Assembly: GCF_042677005.1 (NCBI RefSeq)
Contig: NZ_JBHTIF010000005.1
Location: 1 to 64,000, forward strand
Source of the DNA: Lysobacter_I brunescens
Lineage (GTDB): Bacteria; Pseudomonadota; Gammaproteobacteria; Xanthomonadales; Xanthomonadaceae
Reading direction: 5' to 3'
DNA: 64,000 nt
Part shown: piece by piece, positions 18,261 to 25,940 of the stretch
Numbering within the stretch: position 1 is the stretch's first letter
Layout of the letters: every line of letters starts with the position of its first letter
Notes under the pieces: generated by a model
Told to the model about the DNA's origin: nothing
The model's database searches: none
The model's input: the letters and a program-made list of their open reading frames with translations, nothing else
Translations under genes and position numbers: made by a program

Positions 18261-19628
18261 TCAGCCTTCCAGCGTCGCCGGGCGCTGCCGGCAGTGGTCG
18301 AGACAGCTGCGGATCAGCTCGTTGCCGGCGCCGTCCAGATCGCCGAGGCCGTACCAGTACGCGCGCCACGTCGTCTGCTTCACGCTGCCATCGGCTTCCG
18401 CGTCGTAGAAGGCATTGACCGGATTGCCCAGGCGAGAGCGCCAGAACAACCGTGGCTGCGCATCGCGCATCAGCTGCCAGACCGCGCGACCGAGACCTTC
18501 GCCCTGTGCTTCGTCGAGGACCGCGAACTTGTCGAGGTACGGCACCCCGCCCTCTTCGGTCAGGATCACCGCTGCACGGTAGTTCTCGCTGACGTACGCG
18601 CGATGCAGGCGGGTGCGCGCGAAATAGTCGTCGACCAGCCTGCGGCCGAAAGCGGAATCGATCAGGTCGCGCAGTCGATCGAGATCGAGTTCGTCCCACG
18701 ACGCCGCCTGCAGCACGCGTTCGCCGCGCCGCACCAGCGTGCCCGAGCCCTTGTGCGTGAACAGTTCCTTCGCCAGTTCGTCGGGTCGGGTGATCGACAC
18801 CGACGAAGCCAGAGGGAGCGCATCGAGCAGCTGCTTGATCTGCTCGATCTTCACGCGCATGCCGCCGTTGATCCACGGCTGGTCCATGAGGGTGTCGTAT
18901 TCGGTCGACAGGTTGATCGAATCGATCACCCTGCCGTCGCCGTCGAGCAGGCCGCCGGTGCCGGTGAGGAAGACGATCTTGTACGGCTGCAGCACCTGCA
19001 CCAGTTCGTTCGCCGCGAAGTCCGCATTGACGTTGAGGATCTGGCCGCCGACGGTCTCGCCGAGGCTGGCGATCACCGGGATCGAGCCTGCCTGCAGGCA
19101 GGCGTGGATCGGCGCGAGATCGACGCGCTTGACCTCACCGACCAGGCCGTAGGCGTCGCGATCCAGATAGTCGGCTTCGAACACACCGCTGACGATCGAG
19201 GTGGCGCGCGCGTCCTGCGCCTGCAGGGCCTCGACGAGCTTGAGGTTCTGCGCATGGAACACGCGGCGCACGATCGCCAGCGCCTGCGGCGTGGTCACGC
19301 GCAGGCCGTTGATCGTCTGCTTGACGATGCCTGCGGCAGACAACTCTTCGTCGAGCTGCGGACCGGCGCCGTGGATGACGATTGGGGTGAGGCCGACATC
19401 CTGCAGGAAGGCCAGCGACGAGGTCAGCGCATCGAGGTCGTCACGCAGCACTGCGCCGCCGACCTTGACCACGGCGAAGCGCGCGGCGTCGAGCTGCGAG
19501 AAACGCTTGAGGTACTGCGAGATCTCCTTGGCACCGGCCATGCTCGACAGCAGGCGGACGATGGTCTGCCGGGTCTGGGGATCGTGGACCTTGTGGTCGA
19601 GTCCACCGCTTTTCAGGATCGGAGTCAT
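18261..19628 (-). CDS. argB: Bifunctional N-acetylglutamate synthase/kinase (fused ArgA-ArgB type)
   Basis: Performs the first two acetylated steps of arginine synthesis: acetylation of glutamate and phosphorylation of N-acetylglutamate. The 455-residue product has an amino acid kinase domain (about residues 30-290; VVKVGGAVLRDD and IVIHGAGPQLDEEL) followed by a GNAT domain (about 300-455; EGLGRAVWQLM as the acetyl-CoA motif). This vertebrate-like NAGS/K fusion is described in Xanthomonas and relatives. The ATG at 19628 overlaps the argE stop (ATGA). No separate argA or argJ is visible, fitting a bifunctional role. Confidence 0.92.
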   Translation of the reverse strand: MTPILKSGGLDHKVHDPQTRQTIVRLLSSMAGAKEISQYLKRFSQLDAARFAVVKVGGAVLRDDLDALTSSLAFLQDVGLTPIVIHGAGPQLDEELSAAGIVKQTINGLRVTTPQALAIVRRVFHAQNLKLVEALQAQDARATSIVSGVFEADYLDRDAYGLVGEVKRVDLAPIHACLQAGSIPVIASLGETVGGQILNVNADFAANELVQVLQPYKIVFLTGTGGLLDGDGRVIDSINLSTEYDTLMDQPWINGGMRVKIEQIKQLLDALPLASSVSITRPDELAKELFTHKGSGTLVRRGERVLQAASWDELDLDRLRDLIDSAFGRRLVDDYFARTRLHRAYVSENYRAAVILTEEGGVPYLDKFAVLDEAQGEGLGRAVWQLMRDAQPRLFWRSRLGNPVNAFYDAEADGSVKQTTWRAYWYGLGDLDGAGNELIRSCLDHCRQRPATLEG

Positions 19629-20737
19629 GGCGCAGCGGTTCCGTCGAGGATGCGGACGATCGACGCGGTGTAGCGTTCGAGCTGGTCGAGCGCGACCCAT
19701 TCGTCGGCAGTATGCGCCTGGGCGATATCGCCCGGGCCGTAGACGAAGGCGGTGAGGCCGGCGGCCGAGAACAGCGAGGCTTCGGTCCAGAAATCAACGG
19801 CGTTGCCGATCGGCAGGCCGAGTTCGTCGGCCAGGTCGCGCGCCAGCAGGCGGCGGAATTCGGCATCGGCGACATCGCCGGCCGGCAGCGGCGGACCGCG
19901 GAACGTCTCCTGGTACGACGCGAGGGTGCCGGCGGCGCTGCAGCCGGCGAAGCGCGCATGCAGGTCGTCGATGTCGTGCGAAGGCAGCGGGCGGAAGCCG
20001 AAGCGGACCTCGGCGCTCGGCGCGATCACGTTCGCCTTGATGCCGCCTTCGACCTTGCCGATGTTGAAACGCAGGCCGGTGAGGCCACCGAAGCGGCGAT
20101 GCGATTCGCTCTCGACCAGCTCCAGCGCCTTCGCGCCCCAGCGCATCGCATGGTGCAGCGCATTGCTCTGCAGGGCATTCACGCCGGAGGCATGGCCGGC
20201 GACGCCGCGGAACGTCATCAGCACCGATCCGATGCCGCGATGCGCGAGCACCGCTTCGCACTGGGTGGGTTCGGCGATGATCGCCTCGGTGAACCCGTGG
20301 TCGCTGGCGAGGAACGCAGCGATGCAGCGAGGATCGTTCGCTTCCTCGTCGGTCGAGAACAGGAACGCCGCGTCGCCGGTCGTGCGCTGCGCGGCCACGA
20401 TGAGCCCCGCCGCCGCGCCCTTGATGTCGCAGGCGCCCAGGCCGATCGCCCGACCGTCCGCGACGCGCAGCGCCAGGGGATCGGCGCTCCACGCCTCGGA
20501 CGACGGCACGGTGTCGAGATGGACGTTGAACACGCGGGTCGGCGCGCCGCGCACGGCGAGCAGCGACACCGCACCGGCGCCGTGGTCGGTCACGGTGCAG
20601 GCGAAGCCGGGCAGCTGCGCCTGCAGGTAGTCGAAGATGCCGCCCGACGGCGAGATCTCGCGCGGCGGATTGCGGGTGTCGAAGGACACCAGGGCTTCGA
20701 GGTGCCTGAGGATGTCGTCGAGCATGTCGGTCGCCAT
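19625..20737 (-). CDS. argE: Acetylornithine / acetylcitrulline deacetylase (M20 family)
   Basis: Zinc-dependent M20 deacetylase that removes the acetyl group in arginine synthesis. In this lineage the expected substrate is N-acetylcitrulline, because the neighbouring carbamoyltransferase is of the acetylornithine type. Visible motifs are SFDTRNPP near the N terminus, the zinc-site HLDTVPSS, the acidic STDEEAND pair and GIGSVLMTFRGVAGHAS. The ATG at 20737 gives 370 residues and lies four bases past the argG stop with AAGG close upstream; the ATG at 20755 (376 residues) is an equally possible start overlapping argG. Confidence 0.9.
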   Translation of the reverse strand: MATDMLDDILRHLEALVSFDTRNPPREISPSGGIFDYLQAQLPGFACTVTDHGAGAVSLLAVRGAPTRVFNVHLDTVPSSEAWSADPLALRVADGRAIGLGACDIKGAAAGLIVAAQRTTGDAAFLFSTDEEANDPRCIAAFLASDHGFTEAIIAEPTQCEAVLAHRGIGSVLMTFRGVAGHASGVNALQSNALHHAMRWGAKALELVESESHRRFGGLTGLRFNIGKVEGGIKANVIAPSAEVRFGFRPLPSHDIDDLHARFAGCSAAGTLASYQETFRGPPLPAGDVADAEFRRLLARDLADELGLPIGNAVDFWTEASLFSAAGLTAFVYGPGDIAQAHTADEWVALDQLERYTASIVRILDGTAAP

Positions 20738-20741
20738 CACC

Positions 20742-21974
20742 TTACTTTCCGCCATTCACTTCAGCCCACAGCGTGCTGCTCATGCCGAACAGCTTGATGA
20801 AGCCTTCCGCCTCCTCGACGCCCCAGTCGGCCGACTGCGCGTAGGTCGCGCCCTTGGCATTGAGGATGTGCGGCGAGCGCAGGGCGACGGCATCGACGCG
20901 CGCACCGCGCGTTTCCAGCACCACTTCGCCGTTCACCGTGGCCTGCGACGAGGCGAGGAAGGCTTCGAGGTCGGTCTTCAGCGGGTCGTGCCAGAAGCCT
21001 TCGTAGACCAGCTCGACCCACTTGCGCGCGACTTCGGGCTTGAAGCGGTTCTGCTGCTTGGTCAGCACCGCTTCCTCCAGCGCGCGATGCGCTGCGAGCA
21101 GCGCGACCAGGCCCGGCGCTTCGTACACGATGCGGCCCTTGAGGCCGATGGTGGTGTCGCCGGTGTACATGCCGCGACCCACACCGTAAGGCGCGAACAG
21201 CGCGTTCAACTTCGCGAGAACCTGCGCACCCGGCATCTCGACGCCGTCGATCGCCACCGCTTCACCGTTGGCGAAACGCACGGACACCTGCAGCGCCTGT
21301 TCCGGCCACTCCGCGCGCGGCGCGCACCAGCCACGCGCGCCTTCGCCCGGCGCTTCCCACTTGTCGATCTCGCCGCCGGACAGGGTCACGCCCAGGAGGT
21401 TCTCGTTGATCGTGTAGCTCTTCTGCTTGGCGCGCACGCCGAAGCCGCGCTCCTCCAGGTACGCCTGCTCGTAGGCGCGGGTCTGGGTGTGTTCCTTCTG
21501 GATTTCGCGGATCGGCGCGACGATGCGGTAGTCGCCGCTCGCCTTCACCGCGAGGTCGAAGCGCACCTGGTCGTTGCCCATGCCGGTGCAGCCATGCGCG
21601 ATGGCGTTCGTGCCCAGTTCCTTCGCGCGCGCCAGCGTCGCATCCACGATCAGGTAGCGATCCGACACCAGCAGCGGATACTGGCCCTGGTAGGCCTCGC
21701 CGGCCTGGACGAACGGCTTGACGAAGCCGTTCCACAGCGCCGGACCACCGTCGATGGTCACGTGCGATGCGACGCCCAGCTCCTGCGCGCGCGCCTCGAT
21801 GTAGGCGCGCTCGTCTGCATCGACGCCGCCGGTGTCGGCGAACACGGTGTGGACGTTCCAGCCCTTTTCCTTCAGGTACGGGACGCAGAAGCTGGTGTCG
21901 AGGCCGCCGGAAAAGGCGAGGACGATGTCGTTGGACTGGTGCATGGCGGGGGTTCCGAGGGGAAGGGAATTCAT
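20742..21974 (-). CDS. argG: Argininosuccinate synthase
   Basis: Joins citrulline and aspartate using ATP. The 410-residue product has the N-type ATP pyrophosphatase P-loop in LAFSGGLDTSFC, then YIEARAQELG and the GCTGMGNDQVRFD segment of the synthase family. The ATG at 21974 overlaps the argF' stop (ATGA), which suggests coupled translation; an internal ATG at 21944 directly before the conserved SNDIVLAFSGG is the alternative start (400 residues). Neither has a strong ribosome site. Length and position in the arg operon leave little doubt about function. Confidence 0.94.
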   Translation of the reverse strand: MNSLPLGTPAMHQSNDIVLAFSGGLDTSFCVPYLKEKGWNVHTVFADTGGVDADERAYIEARAQELGVASHVTIDGGPALWNGFVKPFVQAGEAYQGQYPLLVSDRYLIVDATLARAKELGTNAIAHGCTGMGNDQVRFDLAVKASGDYRIVAPIREIQKEHTQTRAYEQAYLEERGFGVRAKQKSYTINENLLGVTLSGGEIDKWEAPGEGARGWCAPRAEWPEQALQVSVRFANGEAVAIDGVEMPGAQVLAKLNALFAPYGVGRGMYTGDTTIGLKGRIVYEAPGLVALLAAHRALEEAVLTKQQNRFKPEVARKWVELVYEGFWHDPLKTDLEAFLASSQATVNGEVVLETRGARVDAVALRSPHILNAKGATYAQSADWGVEEAEGFIKLFGMSSTLWAEVNGGK

Positions 21975-22975
21975 TGGTTCGCGAGCGCGGCCATCACGGC
22001 CTTCTGCACATGCAGGCGGTTCTCGGCTTCGTTCACCGCGATGCAGTACGGCGCGTCCATCACTGCGTCCGTGGCCTTGACGTTGCGGCGCAGCGGCAGG
22101 CAGTGCGAGAACACGCCGTTGTTGGTCAGCGCCATCTTGCGTTCGTCGACGATGAAGTGCTTGTACTGGTCGCGGATCGGCTTTTCCGGCTCCCAGTTGC
22201 CGAAGAACGGCAGCGCGCCCCAGCTCTTGGCGTAGACGATGTCGGCACCGGCATAGGCGCTGTCGATGTCGTGGCTCACGGTCAGCGAACCGCCGTTCTC
22301 GGCGACGTTCTGCTCAGCCCAGCCCATGTAGCGCTCATCGAGGATGTAGTCCGGCGTCGGGCACAGCAGGGTCACGTCCATGCCCATGCGCGTGGCGATG
22401 GTCAGCGCGGAGTTCGCGACGGCGGTGTTCAGCGCCTTCGGGTGATAGGTCCAGGTCAGCACGTACTTCCTGCCGCGCAGGTCCGACGTGCCGAAATGCT
22501 CCTGCAGCGCCAGCGCATGCGCCAGCTCCTGGCAGGGATGGGTGATCGTCTCCATGTTGATCACCGGCACCGTCGCGTATTTCGCGAAGGCGGTCAGCAC
22601 CTTGTCCTGGCGATCGCTGGCCCAGTCGACGAACTTCGGGAAGGCGCGCACGCCGATCAGATCGACGTAGCGGCTGAGCACCTTGGCGACTTCGGCGATG
22701 TGCTCCTCGGTCTCGCCGTCCATGACCGTGCCCAGGTCGAATTCGATCGGCCAAGCGTCCTTGCCGGGCTGAAGCACCACCGCGTGCCCGCCGAGATGGA
22801 AGGCGCCCAGCTCGAAGCTGGTGCGGGTGCGCATCGACGGATTGAAGAACACCAGGGCGATGCTCTTGCCCTTGAGCTGGTCGCCCAGTTTGTGGCGCTT
22901 GAACCGGGCGGCCTCCGCGAGTACGGCGTCGAGTTCGGCGCGGCTCCAGTCCTGGGTGTTCAAGAAGTGCTTCAT
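21971..22975 (-). CDS. argF': N-acetylornithine carbamoyltransferase
   Basis: Carbamoylates N-acetylornithine to N-acetylcitrulline, replacing the usual ornithine carbamoyltransferase; the route was first described in Xanthomonas campestris. The 334-residue product has the carbamoyl-phosphate motif in a divergent form (NPSMRTRTSFELG rather than STRTR), HPCQELAHALAL and the HCLPLRRNVKATD segment, whose lysine is likely the one reported as carboxylated in the Xanthomonas enzyme. Length matches that enzyme (about 339) better than OTC. It is the first gene of the arg/pro operon, about 80 bases below a terminator-like hairpin. Confidence 0.92.
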   Translation of the reverse strand: MKHFLNTQDWSRAELDAVLAEAARFKRHKLGDQLKGKSIALVFFNPSMRTRTSFELGAFHLGGHAVVLQPGKDAWPIEFDLGTVMDGETEEHIAEVAKVLSRYVDLIGVRAFPKFVDWASDRQDKVLTAFAKYATVPVINMETITHPCQELAHALALQEHFGTSDLRGRKYVLTWTYHPKALNTAVANSALTIATRMGMDVTLLCPTPDYILDERYMGWAEQNVAENGGSLTVSHDIDSAYAGADIVYAKSWGALPFFGNWEPEKPIRDQYKHFIVDERKMALTNNGVFSHCLPLRRNVKATDAVMDAPYCIAVNEAENRLHVQKAVMAALANQ

Positions 22976-23055
22976 GGGCGGTCTCGGTGGGGGGCGCGGT
23001 CTGCGCGAGGATGGCGGGGAGAGGTTGCGGAATGTCGAGCGGGACGGGCGAAAGG

Positions 23056-23121
23056 CAAAAGAAAAGGCCCGGCGGGAGCCGGGCCTGATCGGTGGATTCT
23101 TGTGGTCGTTGCGGCAACGAC
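23056..23121 (-). promoter_or_regulatory. Terminator-like hairpin in the argF' leader (candidate attenuator)
   Basis: On the minus strand AGGCCCGGC and GCCGGGCCT (23078-23086 and 23065-23073) form a 9-base GC-rich stem with a TCCC loop, followed by TTTCTTTT: a good intrinsic terminator. It lies about 80 bases before the argF' start, but about 360 bases beyond the end of the nearest upstream minus-strand gene, so it is better placed to control the arg operon than to end that gene. A perfect 7-base hairpin (GTCGTTG/CAACGAC, 23105-23121) precedes it and could take part in alternative folding. Attenuation is inference. Confidence 0.55.
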
Positions 23122-23132
23122 GAAGCTCCGGA

Positions 23133-23192
23133 TCACCCAGCTGGCGTGTGGGGTTCCGGTCGGCGCGCGCGCGAGGTCATGCCGGAGGCCAT
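23133..23192 (-). CDS. Possible short arginine-containing leader ORF
   Basis: A small reading frame, 19 codons from the ATG at 23192 or 15 from the ATG at 23180, ends at 23133 just before the two hairpins in the argF' leader. The shorter version reads MTSRARRPEPHTPAG, with three arginine codons in four positions. No good ribosome site precedes either ATG, and arginine is common by chance in GC-rich sequence. A second unstarted frame covers the hairpins and ends in a TGA overlapping the argF' ATG. The gap 22976-23444 otherwise shows nothing I can assign. Confidence 0.25.
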   Translation of the reverse strand: MASGMTSRARRPEPHTPAG

Positions 23193-23444
23193 CCGGGCAC
23201 TGGTCGTCGCAAGCGGCTGGGCGCCGAAGAAGGAGCAGGTGTTCATAGGGCGCGCATGCTCGCACGGGTGGCCCGGCATCGCAAGCATCGGGCGACGGAC
23301 GCGTATCGCGGCCCGATCACTGCCGATTCGTGGCATTCATCGCAATTTCGGCATGGATACGCGGTATCGAACGGACACCAGGCCCGGCTCGGGCAACAAA
23401 GCCGAGGGCTCATGACGATCCCTCATGGCCCCATGCCCGAGGAC

Positions 23445-23834
23445 TCAGCGACGCTCGCCGGGCGGGATGTCGGGGGTGACGGTGATCCGGACCCGCAGGC
23501 GCTTGCCGGGATCGATGGGCAGGCGCGAGCGGTAGGTGACGCCGCGATGGATGTAATCGACGTCGTAGGCCACCGGCCGCTGGAACTCCTTCTGCACCCG
23601 CACGGGGCGGCACAGCCGGGCCGCCGCCCCCACTTCCGATGCCGGTTCGCAGCGCTCTTCGACGGCCTGGGCGCGCAGCGTCTGGTAAACCGGCTGCACG
23701 CGCAGGACCTGGGCGTATTCGGTGCGGACGTTCGACGCCTGCGACGCGACCTTGTCCTCGGCATGCGCGGCGGACAGCGCGATGAGCGAGGAGAGGCAGG
23801 CGCAGCGGAGGAGGACGGAGGGGATCGGGCGCAT
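23445..23834 (-). CDS. Secreted hypothetical protein with 17-kDa-antigen-like repeat region
   Basis: A 129-residue protein starting with a signal peptide (MRPIPSVLLRC to about SAAHA). The mature part contains EYAQVLRVQPVYQTLRAQAVEERCEP followed, in two further strands, by YDVDYIHRGVTYRSRLPIDPGKRLRVRITVTPDI. This pattern resembles the N-terminal part of proteins annotated as 17 kDa surface antigen or YcfJ-like, but the glycine-zipper domain of those families is absent. Likely periplasmic or outer-membrane associated; function unknown. It diverges from cysS. Confidence 0.72.
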   Translation of the reverse strand: MRPIPSVLLRCACLSSLIALSAAHAEDKVASQASNVRTEYAQVLRVQPVYQTLRAQAVEERCEPASEVGAAARLCRPVRVQKEFQRPVAYDVDYIHRGVTYRSRLPIDPGKRLRVRITVTPDIPPGERR

Positions 23835-23948
23835 GAGCCAGCCAGTGTAGAGCCTCGGGCCGGCCGATGTCGCCGCCACGCTGAATGGCCGCTGTCGTGC
23901 AGGGAGTGCAACGGCTAGAATCGGGTCAATCCCACGCACGCGTTCACG

Positions 23949-25373
23949 ATGAGCCTGCATCTCTACAACAGCCTGACCCGCCGGGTCGAGGCGTTCGAAC
24001 CCCTCGACCCCGCCGCAGGCCCGACCCTGTATGTCTGCGGCCCGACGGTCTACAACTACGTGCACATCGGCAACGCCCGGGGCCCGGTGGTGTTCGGGGT
24101 ACTGGCCGCCCTGCTCCGCCGCCGCTACGGAAAGCTGCGCTACGCCCGCAACATCACCGACGTTGACGACAAGATCAATGCCGCCGCGATGGAACAGGGC
24201 GTGCCGATCTCGACGATCACCGATAAGTTCGCAGCGGCCTACCGCGACGACATGGCGATGCTGGGCGTGAGCGGCGACTTCGCCCCGGACATCGAGCCCG
24301 CCGCGACCGCGCACATCCCGCACATGATCGCGATGATCCAGCGCCTGATCGACCAGGGTCATGCCTACGCCGCCGAGGGCCACGTGCTGTTCGCGGTGGA
24401 CAGCTTCCCGGAGTACGGCAAGCTCTCGCGCCGCGATCCCGAGGAAATGCTCGCCGGCGCACGCGTCGAAGTCGCCCCGTACAAGCGCAACCCGGGCGAC
24501 TTCGTGCTGTGGAAACCCTCGACCGAGGGCCTGCCCGGCTGGGAGTCGCCGTGGAGCGTCGGCCGCCCCGGCTGGCACATCGAATGCTCGGCGATGGCCG
24601 AGGCCCATCTGGGCGAGACCATCGACATCCACGCCGGCGGCGTCGACCTGCAGTTCCCGCACCACGAGAACGAAGTCGCGCAGAGCGAGTGCACGCACAA
24701 GCACGCCGACGGCAGCCACAAGACCTTCGCGCGCTGGTGGATGCACAACGGCATGCTGAACTTCGGCGGCGCCAAGATGGCGAAGTCGGTCGGCAACATC
24801 CAGCGCGTGCACGACCTCGTGCGCGAGCAGCCGCCGGAAGCCCTGCGCTATGCCCTGCTCTCGGCGCACTACCGTCAGCCGCTGGAGTGGTCGGACGCGC
24901 TGATCGAGCAGTCGATCAAGACGCTGGATCGGTTGTACGGAACGTTGCGGGAACTGGGTGCGTACGAGGTGGAGCCTAAGATTCCGGTCGCAGTCGAAGC
25001 TGCACTGGACGATGATCTGAATACGCCCGCAGCGCTGGCTGCGCTCGCCGCTGACGCGAGCTTTGCCCGTCATGTCCTTGCAAATACTCCGGGTGGACTG
25101 GGCCAAGCTGAACATTCTGATCTGGCAAACGCGAAGGCAAATATCCTTGGTGCCGGCCTCGCTCTCGGCCTGCTGCAGCAGTCGCACGAAGCCTGGTTCG
25201 CGCGCGGCGCGTCCGGTGACGACGACGCGCGCATCCAGGCGCTGGTCGACGAGCGCAACGAAGCCAAGAAGAACCGCGACTTCGCCCGCTCCGACGCCAT
25301 CCGCAAACAGCTCGCCGACGAAGGCATCCTGCTGGAGGACACGCCGCAGGGGGTGCGTTGGAAGCGCGCCTGA
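23949..25373 (+). CDS. cysS: Cysteinyl-tRNA synthetase
   Basis: Charges tRNA-Cys. The 474-residue class I synthetase shows the zinc cysteine in YVCGPTVYNY, the HIGH motif as HIGNARG near residue 34, zinc ligands in WHIECSAM and HHENE, and the KMSKS loop as KMAKS. Length is usual (about 460). Codon use becomes less GC-rich in the C-terminal stretch 24958-25185 (many A/T third positions) and then returns to normal. The ATG at 23949 (MSLHLYNS) fits family N termini. Confidence 0.96.
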   Translation: MSLHLYNSLTRRVEAFEPLDPAAGPTLYVCGPTVYNYVHIGNARGPVVFGVLAALLRRRYGKLRYARNITDVDDKINAAAMEQGVPISTITDKFAAAYRDDMAMLGVSGDFAPDIEPAATAHIPHMIAMIQRLIDQGHAYAAEGHVLFAVDSFPEYGKLSRRDPEEMLAGARVEVAPYKRNPGDFVLWKPSTEGLPGWESPWSVGRPGWHIECSAMAEAHLGETIDIHAGGVDLQFPHHENEVAQSECTHKHADGSHKTFARWWMHNGMLNFGGAKMAKSVGNIQRVHDLVREQPPEALRYALLSAHYRQPLEWSDALIEQSIKTLDRLYGTLRELGAYEVEPKIPVAVEAALDDDLNTPAALAALAADASFARHVLANTPGGLGQAEHSDLANAKANILGAGLALGLLQQSHEAWFARGASGDDDARIQALVDERNEAKKNRDFARSDAIRKQLADEGILLEDTPQGVRWKRA

Positions 25374-25441
25374 TCCGCGCGCCACGGACGGCAGCCCTCC
25401 GGCCGCACAGCGGACGGAACGCTCTCATGCAACCACGCCAT

Positions 25442-25468
25442 GAGTCGCGGCTCGCGCCGCTCCTACAA
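25442..25468. repeat. REP-like palindrome upstream of sufE
   Basis: On the minus strand this reads TTGTAGGAGCGG, then CGCGAGCCGCGACTC, a palindrome of the same type as those at 39659-39726 (GTAGGAGCG head, central AGYCGCGA). It lies in the 105-base gap between cysS and sufE and ends 10 bases before the sufE ATG, so the sufE leader largely consists of it. Confidence 0.6.
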
Positions 25469-25478
25469 TAAGCGACCG

Positions 25479-25928
25479 ATGACCACCTTCCCCCTCGAAC
25501 CTACCGCCGCCGCCGCCCAGGACACCATCCGCGAGGAATTCGCGTTCTTCGGCGACTGGTCCGAGCGCTACCAGTACCTGATCGATCTCGGCCGCAAGCT
25601 GCCGCCGATGGACGAGGCGCTGAAGACAGAAGAGCACCGCCTGCACGGCTGCCAGTCGATGGTGTGGATCGCCGTGTCCGGCGATGCGGCGAAGCTGGAT
25701 TTCACCGCCGCCAGCGACTCGGCGATCGTCTCCGGCCTGGTCTATCTCGCCCTGCGCGTCTATTCGGGGCGCAGCGCGGACGAGATCCTCGCCACCGAGA
25801 CCACCTACATCGCTGACATCGGCCTGGCCAAGCACCTGTCGCCCACTCGCAGCAACGGCCTGGCCGCGCTGCTGGCCTTCATCAAGGCCCGCGCCGCCGA
25901 CGCGGCCGCCGCACGCGTCACGCACTGA
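25479..25928 (+). CDS. sufE: SufE-family sulfur acceptor
   Basis: Accepts persulfide sulfur from a cysteine desulfurase (SufS) for Fe-S cluster assembly. The 149-residue product has the SufE core: IREEFAFFGDWSERYQYLIDLG and the acceptor cysteine in HRLHGCQSMVWI, ending with LSPTRSNGLAALLAFIKARA. The ATG at 25479 (MTTFPLEP) is chosen; an in-frame start upstream would include a REP-like palindrome. It stands apart from any suf operon in this window and is followed after 12 bases by the MFS gene. Confidence 0.93.
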   Translation: MTTFPLEPTAAAAQDTIREEFAFFGDWSERYQYLIDLGRKLPPMDEALKTEEHRLHGCQSMVWIAVSGDAAKLDFTAASDSAIVSGLVYLALRVYSGRSADEILATETTYIADIGLAKHLSPTRSNGLAALLAFIKARAADAAAARVTH

Positions 25929-25940
25929 GCCGCCGCGCGC

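Noticed and set aside
23445..25385. A 646-residue version of the small secreted protein
   Set aside because: Its first 500 residues are antisense to cysS; a signal peptide begins at 23834, giving a sensible 129-residue protein.
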